A program made the position numbers and the translations under genes. Shown piece after piece: positions 1-6,649 of a stretch of 7,322 nucleotides of DNA. A model generated the notes under the pieces. That model worked only from the letters and a program-made list of their open reading frames with translations, searched no databases and was not told the origin of the DNA. This stretch comes from Segatella salivae DSM 15606 (lineage in GTDB: Bacteria; Bacteroidota; Bacteroidia; Bacteroidales; Bacteroidaceae): positions 819,178-826,499 of the forward strand of contig NZ_GL629647.1 of NCBI RefSeq assembly GCF_000185845.1, read 5' to 3'. Within the stretch, counting starts at the first letter, position 1. The number at the start of each line of letters is the position of its first letter.

Positions 1-912
1 ATTTAATACCTTTCGATTTGCTTCAGCCACCATTTTAAGGTCTATCTCATGAATATAATTGAGCGTGGTCTTCGAGGAAGAATGCCCCAAAGCTTGCGAG
101 ATGATAGACAACGCCACATTGTTTTCATAGGCGAGCGAAGCCCAAGTGTGGCGCGCAACATAAGAAGAGAGCGGAAAGTCGAGCCTTATCTCTTCGCCCA
201 ACGCATGAAGGGCACGGTTGTATTGGCGCAGGAAGCTGTCATATTTCATGCAGGGCAAGATGGGGAATATATACTTGTTGTCGGGCTTTCCCCATCGGTC
301 GATAATCGCTTGCATGCAGGGTTCAAGTTTCACAATCACTTTTCGATGCGTTTTCTGCCGTTGATAATGAATGAAGCCATGCTTGATTTGAGTCCACTTC
401 AAATGCACCATATCTATCGGTGGCATTCCCATGGCATAGCAAGAAAAGAGGAAGAGATCGCGCGCAAAAGCTTGAAAAGACTTGTCTTTCAAATGGAGTT
501 CACGCAGCTGCTGCAGTTGGATAGGCTTTAAAGCCACTTTCACCACCTTGTTGTTGCGCGTTTGAACCTTTTCAAAGGGCTTTATGTCTTTCACCAAGCG
601 CCGTTTCACCGCTTTATTATATAACGCGCGAAGTGAACGGAGATAGCAAGTGGTTGTGTTGGCACTGATTGCCCGTTGCTGCAACCATTGTTGATAACGC
701 ACAATCTCAGCCTGCGTGATTGTTGAAAATAACACATCATCCTTTGCCTTGAACATGAGAAAAGAACACACGGCCGTTTGATAATTCAATTGCGTGGCCT
801 TAGAAACACCTTTTGAGATAATGGAAACACCCTGCCTTAGACTTGTAACAGCACATTTCCTCCTTTGCTTTGAGTTATGTTTCCATGGAAATAAGAAATT
901 AAAGATCTTCAT
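1..912 (-). CDS. Tyrosine recombinase (phage-integrase family), 3' end beyond the window
   Basis: DNA strand-exchange enzyme of the tyrosine recombinase family. Reading the minus strand from ATG at 912-910 gives 304 codons with no stop before the left edge, so the C-terminus is cut by the window; few residues are probably missing. Residues 35-120 form the SAM-like core-binding domain (TQLNYQTAV, NTTTCYLRSLRALYNKAV). Residues 125-304 are the catalytic domain, with a candidate beta-hairpin lysine at K187 (RQKTHRK), box II YVARHTWAS with R254 and Tyr in place of the first His, LGHSS with H277, and the nucleophile Y286 in TTLNYIHEID. The Arg I region reads CYAMGMPPIDM (158-168) and has no arginine. 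Sampled bases 121-180 are 32/60 GC, richer than the neighbours. The gene diverges from the channel gene, and no cargo genes are visible. It may be the end gene of a mobile element or a DNA invertase; the sequence does not settle which. Confidence 0.9.
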   Translation of the reverse strand, partial: MKIFNFLFPWKHNSKQRRKCAVTSLRQGVSIISKGVSKATQLNYQTAVCSFLMFKAKDDVLFSTITQAEIVRYQQWLQQRAISANTTTCYLRSLRALYNKAVKRRLVKDIKPFEKVQTRNNKVVKVALKPIQLQQLRELHLKDKSFQAFARDLFLFSCYAMGMPPIDMVHLKWTQIKHGFIHYQRQKTHRKVIVKLEPCMQAIIDRWGKPDNKYIFPILPCMKYDSFLRQYNRALHALGEEIRLDFPLSSYVARHTWASLAYENNVALSIISQALGHSSSKTTLNYIHEIDLKMVAEANRKVLN

Positions 913-1093
913 TTTTTGAGATAAAGGTAATAAGGATTAATCGCAAAATGAATAGACAAAATACTGAACTTCGTTTCGATATTATGATTAACGCTTGAGG
1001 TTCGAGTAGTTTATCCTTGGAAATCAAGGCTAAGAAATAAAAAAATATTTCAAATTTATGTTTAAAGCACTCTACTTAATCTTTTCTTTTTAT

Positions 1094-1101
1094 TATTTTT
1101 G
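1094..1101 (+). promoter_or_regulatory. Putative Bacteroidetes -7 element for the MscS-family gene
   Basis: TATTTTTG matches the TAnnTTTG consensus used by the Bacteroidetes primary sigma factor. It would place transcription start about 20 bases before the ATG at 1128. No clear TTTG -33 element sits 19-21 bases upstream, and the surroundings are so AT-rich (12 GC in 1021-1080) that a chance match is possible. The rest of 913-1127 holds no gene that I can see. Confidence 0.5.
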
Positions 1102-1127
1102 TAACTCCATTAAGTTATAAAAGAATA

Positions 1128-3509
1128 ATGAACAAAAGATTCTTACTGCTTGTCTTTGCATTTCTATTGGCACTACTACCGGCAAATGCGGTGCTGAAAG
1201 AAGAGAATTTGGAAAGCACACTATCCATACTCCGTACCGAACTCACCAATTATCATGCTGAGCTCGATCGTCAATCGGGTTACCTGAGAGATCAGCAAAC
1301 AGCTATCAGAGACAAGCTGTTTAGCATCATGGGGCAAAGCAATCAGAATGCGTTAATGCTCTATTCGCAGAAGCCAGAATATGTGTTTGACTTGGCCTAT
1401 GCTTGTCATGAGGCTACAGAACAATATGCAGACTTCCAACAAAACGTGCAACCTTTTCGTTCGCTCATTGCACAAAACAAAGCTGAGATTGCTCGATACG
1501 ACTACTTGATAAACTCGCTTAGCACAATGAACGTGAGTACGCTGAGCAAGAAGGCACAGATAGACAAGAGTGTATGTCTGACGTTGGCTGTGAATATCAG
1601 ACACACGCTAAGCGACAACAGTCAGCAATTCAAAGATTATATTGGTTATTATCAGGAAATTGAAGACCAGTTGAAAACGCTCAACGATTATGCCAATAAG
1701 AGATATAAGAACATCCAAGAGAACATATTTAGAAACGCAGGTGAAAACTATTTTGATATACTGACTAAGCTAAAAACAAACATTCAGGAAACCAAAGACG
1801 AAATAGCCACGAAGTATTTTGAAAAGACAAAGGTGCTATCTCAATGGGATGCGTCTTATATCATCGGCCTGTTTATTCTCATTGCCTTCTATGCGGTTAT
1901 TGCAGGAGCAATCAATATGGTTGTCATTCGTTTCTTAGTGCCGAAACGATTCCGCACACCAGCTTTTGTCAGCCGCCGTACTTGTATTATCATGACAACT
2001 TCGGCGATGACATTAGCATTAGTATTGGGCTTGATACGCATTGTGTTTATGGGTCAGAATTTCATCATCATGGCCTGTGGACTACTTGTGGGATATACGT
2101 GGCTGTTGAGTGTTATCTTGATATCGTTGCTATTGCGTTTAAGTGGCGAACAGATTAAAAGCGGATTCCGCATATATCTGCCATTGATGGCCATGGACTT
2201 TATTGTGATTGCCTTCCGCATCGTTTTAGTGCCCGATAACCTTGTGAACATTTCGCTCTGTCCAATACTTTTAGTGTGTTTGATATGGCAATGGTTGGCC
2301 ATAAGGCGCAATAACATGAAGATTCCCAAGAGTGATGTCACCTATACTTATACTTCTTTAGTGGTGTTTCTCATTTCATTTATCAGCGCATGGATGGGAT
2401 ACACGCTGCTTAGTGTGCAGTTGTTGATATGGTGGACGATGCAGTTGACCTGTATTTTGACGATAACTTGTTTGCGTGGTTGGTTGAAGAAATTTGCTGA
2501 AAAGCGTGATTATGAACATCAAGGAATAACGAAGACGTGGCTGTTTTATGCGATTTATCAAGTGCTGTTACCCGTGCTTTCAGTTGCATCTTTCTTACTT
2601 GCACTCTATTGGGCAGCAGATGTATTCAACCTAAGCGATAAGATATGGGAAATCTATCGTGAACCATTCATTAATACTAAATGGTTTACGGCAAGTATCT
2701 TGTCGATTGCTGAGGTGGTGGCCCTGTATTTCTTGTTTGCTTATCTCAATCGAACAATAAAAGCTTTGCTTAAGATTTACTTTGAAACCTCTGACAAGAG
2801 TACTGCCGCAAGTCGATTTATCATGGCAAAGAATGTTGTGCAGGTTACTGTTTGGGGCTTCTGGATTATCATTTCTTTAGCGATGTTCCACATTGATAAC
2901 ACCTGGTTGGTTGTCGTATCAGGTGGCTTCTCTACGGGTGTCGGCTTTGCTATGAAAGATATCTTAGAGAATATTTACTACGGCATATCGCTTATGGCTG
3001 GGCGAGTTAAGATTGGTGACTACATTGTGTACGAGGGTACACGTGGGCGTGTGAGTTCAATCAACTATACTTCGACTATCGTTGAAGCGACGGATGGTTC
3101 TATCATCGCCTTCCAAAATAGTCAGCTATTCACCAAGAGCTATAAGAACATGACGAAGAACCATGGCTATGAATTAGATATATTGGAGGTTGGCGTAGCT
3201 TATGGCAGCGACATCAAGCAAGTGAAGAAGTTGCTTTATGATGCTATCACAGCCTTAAAGATTACTTCAAAGAAGAGAGAAGTAAAGATTGTGTTGAAAG
3301 AGTTTGGTGATAATGCCATAACATTGAAGATACTTGTGTGGGTATCTGTCATGACTCAATACGTTGATGATGGTCGAATCATGGAATGTATCTACGAGAC
3401 ATTGAATGCCAATAATATAGAGATTCCATTCCCACAACGTGACATACATATCATTCACCCAAAGCCAGAGCAAGTGGAGAAGATATTAAGTGAGGAAAAA
3501 GATGCATAA
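1128..3509 (+). CDS. MscS-family mechanosensitive ion channel, large multi-TM form
   Basis: Predicted inner-membrane channel that opens under membrane tension to release solutes during hypo-osmotic shock. The 793 aa protein begins with a signal peptide (residues 1-21, hydrophobic core then PANA|V). Residues 25-235 are polar and helix-rich, probably a periplasmic coiled-coil-like domain. Hydrophobic segments lie near 245-267, 285-305, 312-337, 347-367, 373-391, 407-428, 430-449, 470-497, 522-542 and 568-586, followed by the pore helix at about 592-620 (GGFSTGVGFAMKDILENIYYG, Gly/Ala-rich). The MscS beta domain follows at about 625-690 (GRVKIGDYIVYEGTRGRV, then FQNSQLFTKSYKNMT), and the cytoplasmic alpha/beta domain ends with IPFPQRDIHI near 765-774. 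The size and plan resemble MscK/YbdG-type long channels rather than the compact 286 aa E. coli MscS. The ATG is chosen because it directly precedes the signal peptide. The gene stands alone, 39 bases before the kdsA promoter. The ion or solute preference cannot be read from the sequence. Confidence 0.93.
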   Translation: MNKRFLLLVFAFLLALLPANAVLKEENLESTLSILRTELTNYHAELDRQSGYLRDQQTAIRDKLFSIMGQSNQNALMLYSQKPEYVFDLAYACHEATEQYADFQQNVQPFRSLIAQNKAEIARYDYLINSLSTMNVSTLSKKAQIDKSVCLTLAVNIRHTLSDNSQQFKDYIGYYQEIEDQLKTLNDYANKRYKNIQENIFRNAGENYFDILTKLKTNIQETKDEIATKYFEKTKVLSQWDASYIIGLFILIAFYAVIAGAINMVVIRFLVPKRFRTPAFVSRRTCIIMTTSAMTLALVLGLIRIVFMGQNFIIMACGLLVGYTWLLSVILISLLLRLSGEQIKSGFRIYLPLMAMDFIVIAFRIVLVPDNLVNISLCPILLVCLIWQWLAIRRNNMKIPKSDVTYTYTSLVVFLISFISAWMGYTLLSVQLLIWWTMQLTCILTITCLRGWLKKFAEKRDYEHQGITKTWLFYAIYQVLLPVLSVASFLLALYWAADVFNLSDKIWEIYREPFINTKWFTASILSIAEVVALYFLFAYLNRTIKALLKIYFETSDKSTAASRFIMAKNVVQVTVWGFWIIISLAMFHIDNTWLVVVSGGFSTGVGFAMKDILENIYYGISLMAGRVKIGDYIVYEGTRGRVSSINYTSTIVEATDGSIIAFQNSQLFTKSYKNMTKNHGYELDILEVGVAYGSDIKQVKKLLYDAITALKITSKKREVKIVLKEFGDNAITLKILVWVSVMTQYVDDGRIMECIYETLNANNIEIPFPQRDIHIIHPKPEQVEKILSEEKDA

Positions 3510-3526
3510 CAGCACGACATCTACAC

Positions 3527-3544
3527 CTTATAAATATATATAAG
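3527..3544 (+). repeat. Short AT-rich inverted repeat after the channel gene
   Basis: CTTATA and TATAAG form a perfect 6 bp stem around a 6-base loop, 17 bases after the channel stop codon. There is one G-C pair per arm and no T-run follows, so it is a poor intrinsic terminator. Read-through into kdsA is possible. Confidence 0.35.
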
Positions 3545-3548
3545 AAAG

Positions 3549-3580
3549 TTTGTCATTTTCCTCCTTTTTGTCTACCTTTG
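3549..3580 (+). promoter_or_regulatory. Bacteroidetes-type promoter of the kdsA operon
   Basis: TTTG at 3549-3552, a spacer of exactly 20 bases, then TACCTTTG at 3573-3580. This is a full match to the Bacteroidetes -33/-7 consensus (TTTG, about 20 bases, TAnnTTTG). Transcription would start near 3586-3588, leaving a leader of about 20 bases before the ATG at 3605. The position also rules out the upstream in-frame TTG at 3578, which lies inside the -7 element. It probably drives all four genes downstream, as no other good promoter is visible in their short junctions. Confidence 0.8.
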
Positions 3581-3604
3581 CATGGTAAGCAAAATGAAAC
3601 GAAT

Positions 3605-4360
3605 ATGCAACCCATATTTATAGCAGGTCCCTGCGTTATTGAATCGGCTGATTTATTAAATATTGTTGCCGAAGAATTAGTAAGATTAAACCACAAATAC
3701 GGCATTGATATTATCTTCAAAGCCTCATTTGACAAAGCCAATCGCACGTCAATTCTCTCTTTTCGTGGACCAGGATTAGAGAAAGGATTAAAGATGCTTG
3801 CAGATATAAAAGCCAAATATGGCTTGAAGATATTAACGGATATCCATGAAAGTTACCAAGCCAAGGCAGCAGGAGAAGTTTGTGATGTGTTGCAGATTCC
3901 GGCTTTCTTGTGCCGTCAAACAGATCTTTTGATTGCAGCAGCAAAGACAGGAAAGATTGTTAATATAAAGAAAGCACAGTTCTTAAGTGGTGCAGACATG
4001 CTCTATCCTGTTGAGAAAGCATTGCAAAGCGGAGCTAAAGAAGTGTGGTTAACAGAACGTGGTAACACCTTTGGATATAATAACCTGGTTGTTGATTTCC
4101 GCAATATTCCTGACATGAAAGAAATTGTTCCGATGGTGATTATGGATTGCACGCATAGTGTTCAGCGTCCAGGCGCAGGCAAAGGAAAGACTTCTGGTGA
4201 TAGGAAATTTGTTCCTTCAATGGCATTAGCAGCTAAAGCTTTTGGTGCAACAGGCTATTTCTTTGAAGTTCATCCCAATCCCGATAAAGGACTAAGTGAT
4301 GGCCCGAATATGCTGGAACTTGATAAATTAGAGAATTTAATAGGTCAATTATTAAAGTAA
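3605..4360 (+). CDS. kdsA: 3-deoxy-8-phosphooctulonate synthase (Kdo-8-phosphate synthase)
   Basis: Cytoplasmic enzyme that condenses phosphoenolpyruvate with D-arabinose-5-phosphate to give Kdo-8-phosphate, on the path to the Kdo of LPS inner core. The 251 aa protein is a single TIM barrel. Family motifs in order are IAGPCVIES (6-14), FKASFDKANRTS (38-49), RGPGLEKG (54-61), QIPAFLCRQTDLL (97-109), NIKKAQF (120-126), ERGNTFGYNNLVVD (151-164), MDCTHSVQRPG (180-190) and FFEVHPNPDKGLSDGPN (219-235). C10, H184, E221 and D232 match the metal ligands known in Aquifex KdsA (C11, H185, E222, D233), so this is the metal-dependent class; E. coli KdsA has Asn at the Cys position. The ATG at 3605 is used because translation from the in-frame TTG at 3578 would begin inside the promoter, and homologues also begin just before the IAGPC strand. 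The kdsD ATG follows the stop with no gap, which suggests translational coupling. Confidence 0.96.
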   Translation: MQPIFIAGPCVIESADLLNIVAEELVRLNHKYGIDIIFKASFDKANRTSILSFRGPGLEKGLKMLADIKAKYGLKILTDIHESYQAKAAGEVCDVLQIPAFLCRQTDLLIAAAKTGKIVNIKKAQFLSGADMLYPVEKALQSGAKEVWLTERGNTFGYNNLVVDFRNIPDMKEIVPMVIMDCTHSVQRPGAGKGKTSGDRKFVPSMALAAKAFGATGYFFEVHPNPDKGLSDGPNMLELDKLENLIGQLLK

Positions 4361-5341
4361 ATGAATAATACTGATATTGATAACAGATTGGGAATGGTTT
4401 GCCAATGGGGCTGTCAAGCCTTGAAAGAAGAGGCACAAGCTATTCTTAATCTTATTCCACAACTCGATGAAAACTTCACAAAGGCTGTCGAAATGATGGC
4501 TCATTGTCATGGAAAGATTATCGTAACAGGTGTTGGAAAAAGTGGGAATATAGGTGCAAAGATAGCAGCTACGTTAGCATCTACAGGCACTCCAGCTTTC
4601 TTTATCAATCCTTTGGACGTGTATCATGGTGACTTAGGGGTCATGACTCCAGATGATGTTGTGTTGGCATTAAGCAACTCTGGCCAGACGGATGAACTTC
4701 TTCGATTTATCCCTATGGTGCTACACATGAACATACCGATTATCTCTATGACGGCTAATTCCAATTCACTTTTGGCCAAATATAGTAAAGTTCACATAAA
4801 GGTTTACGTCAAGAAGGAAGCCTGTCCCCTTAATCTTGCACCAACAAGTAGTACTACAGCAGCTCTCGCTATGGGCGATGCTTTGGCTATTGCACTAATG
4901 CAAGTGCGTGATTTCCGTCCACAAGACTTTGCTCAATTCCATCCAGGAGGAGAATTAGGGAAACGACTTCTTACCACGGCAGCAGACGTAATGCGAACCA
5001 ATGACCTACCAATCATTCCACAAGACATGCACTTAGGGGAAGCCATTATTTGCGTAAGTAAAGGTCTATTGGGATTAGGCGTTTCATTAGGTGATGACAA
5101 ACGAGTTATCGGATTAATCACAGATGGAGACATCAGACGTGCAATGGAACGATGGCAAGCTAAATTTTTCGACCACACGGTTAGCGATATCATGACTAAG
5201 ACACCAAAGTTCGTATTGCCAACAACGAAGATTACCGAGATACAACGCATTATGCATCGTCATAAAATACACACCGTTCTTGTCGTAGATGAAGAGAAAC
5301 ACCTCTTAGGCGTTGTCGATCATTATGCTTGTATGGTGTGA
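4361..5341 (+). CDS. kdsD: D-arabinose-5-phosphate isomerase (KpsF/GutQ/KdsD family)
   Basis: Cytoplasmic aldose-ketose isomerase that converts D-ribulose-5-phosphate to D-arabinose-5-phosphate, the substrate of KdsA encoded just upstream. The 326 aa length matches E. coli KdsD (328 aa). The SIS sugar-phosphate domain spans about 40-185 (GVGKSGNIGAKIAATLAS, GDLGVMTPDDVVLALSNSG, PTSSTTAALAMGDALA), then comes FHPGGELGKRL (193-203). K60, E112, E153 and H194 correspond to the essential K59, E111, E152 and H193 of E. coli KdsD. Two CBS domains follow, at about 207-265 (VMRTNDLPII, VIGLITDGDIRRAM) and 272-326 (VSDIMTKTPKFV, HTVLVVDEEKHLLGVVD); in this family they are thought to regulate activity through nucleotide-type ligands. 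The ATG abuts the kdsA stop, and the 3' end overlaps the next gene by 17 bases. Pairing with kdsA favours a Kdo role over a capsule or gut-operon paralogue. Confidence 0.95.
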   Translation: MNNTDIDNRLGMVCQWGCQALKEEAQAILNLIPQLDENFTKAVEMMAHCHGKIIVTGVGKSGNIGAKIAATLASTGTPAFFINPLDVYHGDLGVMTPDDVVLALSNSGQTDELLRFIPMVLHMNIPIISMTANSNSLLAKYSKVHIKVYVKKEACPLNLAPTSSTTAALAMGDALAIALMQVRDFRPQDFAQFHPGGELGKRLLTTAADVMRTNDLPIIPQDMHLGEAIICVSKGLLGLGVSLGDDKRVIGLITDGDIRRAMERWQAKFFDHTVSDIMTKTPKFVLPTTKITEIQRIMHRHKIHTVLVVDEEKHLLGVVDHYACMV

Positions 5342-6623
5342 AATAAAAAGGAATAGATTGAAACAACTATTATTATATATAATTTTTTGGGTACTCAGTA
5401 TTGGGACATGCGTGGCTCAAACGACTGACTCCCTGGTAGCACGCGACCTTGAACAATATGGGGTTAAATTCTCTTCTAACAACTCCGTGACTTTACTCAC
5501 AACGGGACAAGAGAAGTTTGATGATATGTTTAAGGCTATTCAACAGGCCAAGAAAAGTATACATCTTGAATATTTTAATTTCCGCAATGACTCCATAGCA
5601 GGTCTTTTATTTCATATTCTGGAACAAAAGGCAAAAGAAGGTGTTGAGGTTCGAGCGCTGTTTGACGCCTTCGGTAACTCTTCAAACAACCGTCCTTTGA
5701 AAGAGAAACATCTCAAAACCATTCGCGATTCGGGTGTAGAAATTTATAAATTCGACCCCATAACATTTCCTTGGGTCAATCATGTATTTTCACGAGACCA
5801 TCGAAAGATTGTTGTTATTGATGGAAGAATAGCTTATACAGGAGGAATGAATGTTGCCGACTATTATATTAAAGGTACGGATGTTGTCGGTGAATGGCAT
5901 GACATGCACTGTCGAATTGAGGGAGATGCAGTCAATACTTTACAAGCTATTTTCCTTAAAATGTGGAATAAAGTGTCAAAACAAAATATTCATGGTGAAC
6001 AATATTATCATGGAGGGAATAAGGCAGAATATATAAAAGGCTTAAAGGAAAATAGCTGCAAATCTGCATATCACCAAACTGTTGGTATCATAAATCGCGA
6101 GCCAAGGACAAGTAATGCTATCATTCGACAATTCTATCTATCTGCAATTAATCGTGCAAAAGACAGCATAAAGATAATAAATCCATATTTTACGCTTAAT
6201 CATCAACTCAAAAAAGCCTTGAAAAAGGCTGTTCAACGTGGTGTAAAAGTGGAAATCATGCTGAGTACAAAGAGTGATATTCCATTGACTCCAGACTGCG
6301 GTTTCTATAATGCACACAAACTGATGAAGGCTGGATGCAGCATTTGGATGTACACACCAGGCTTTCACCATACAAAGATTATAATGGTAGATGGACAAGT
6401 TTGCACTGTTGGCAGTGCAAACTTAAATGCTCGAAGCCTTAATTGGGACTACGAAGAAAATGCTGTTATCCTCGATAAATGTACGACACGGCAATTAGAC
6501 AATTTATTCGATGGCGAGAAGAAAGATTGTTTTTATCTCACAGAAAAGAAGTGGAAAGAATGGCGAACACCTTGGCAAAGAATGCGAGGCTGGTTTAGTC
6601 ACCTGCTTGCTCCATTCCTCTAA
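5325..6623 (+). CDS. Phospholipase D-family protein, cardiolipin synthase-like, secreted
   Basis: Member of the PLD superfamily with two HKD motifs, H159-R-K161-(4)-D166 (HRKIVVIDG, then TGGMN) and H349-T-K351-(4)-D356 (HTKIIMVDG, then TVGSANLNARS). Bacterial proteins with this layout usually make cardiolipin by phosphatidyl transfer, so that is the best guess; a phospholipase or transphosphatidylase with another substrate is possible. The 432 aa form starts at ATG 5325 and overlaps kdsD by 17 bases. Residues 7-32 look like a signal peptide (basic KRNRLK, hydrophobic LLLYIIFWVLSIG, then CVAQ), which would place both HKD domains outside the cytoplasm. The two N-terminal membrane helices of classical ClsA are absent. 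An in-frame TTG at 5313 would add four residues, and a TTG at 5358 would trim the charged start; the ATG is preferred. It is co-transcribed with the Kdo genes by position. Family confidence is high, the reaction less so. Confidence 0.88.
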   Translation: MLVWCEIKRNRLKQLLLYIIFWVLSIGTCVAQTTDSLVARDLEQYGVKFSSNNSVTLLTTGQEKFDDMFKAIQQAKKSIHLEYFNFRNDSIAGLLFHILEQKAKEGVEVRALFDAFGNSSNNRPLKEKHLKTIRDSGVEIYKFDPITFPWVNHVFSRDHRKIVVIDGRIAYTGGMNVADYYIKGTDVVGEWHDMHCRIEGDAVNTLQAIFLKMWNKVSKQNIHGEQYYHGGNKAEYIKGLKENSCKSAYHQTVGIINREPRTSNAIIRQFYLSAINRAKDSIKIINPYFTLNHQLKKALKKAVQRGVKVEIMLSTKSDIPLTPDCGFYNAHKLMKAGCSIWMYTPGFHHTKIIMVDGQVCTVGSANLNARSLNWDYEENAVILDKCTTRQLDNLFDGEKKDCFYLTEKKWKEWRTPWQRMRGWFSHLLAPFL

Positions 6624-6649
6624 TTATCAAAAATATAAATTCTTAAGAT

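Noticed and set aside
49..531. Open plus-strand frame of 160 codons
   Set aside because: It is antisense to the recombinase, has no recognisable domain, and the minus-strand reading has clear recombinase motifs throughout.
922..929. Minus-strand TACCTTTA, a 7 of 8 match to the -7 consensus, as recombinase promoter
   Set aside because: It would put transcription start within a few bases of the ATG, and no TTTG lies at the right distance upstream.
999..1007. GGTTCGAGT, resembling a tRNA T-loop and thus a possible integration site in a tRNA gene
   Set aside because: The flanking bases do not form a T stem and no acceptor or anticodon arm is present; a chance match.
1353..1604. Minus-strand open frame inside the channel gene
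   Set aside because: It is a shadow of a strongly supported gene, with no known motif and no start context.
3527..3544. Hairpin considered as a terminator of the channel gene
   Set aside because: The 6 bp stem is nearly all A-T and has no following T-run.
3578..3604. TTG start for kdsA, nine residues upstream
   Set aside because: The TTG is part of the -7 promoter element TACCTTTG, so it would not be within the transcript.
5313..5324. TTG start for the PLD-family gene
   Set aside because: An ATG four codons later gives the same protein with a normal signal peptide and a shorter overlap with kdsD.
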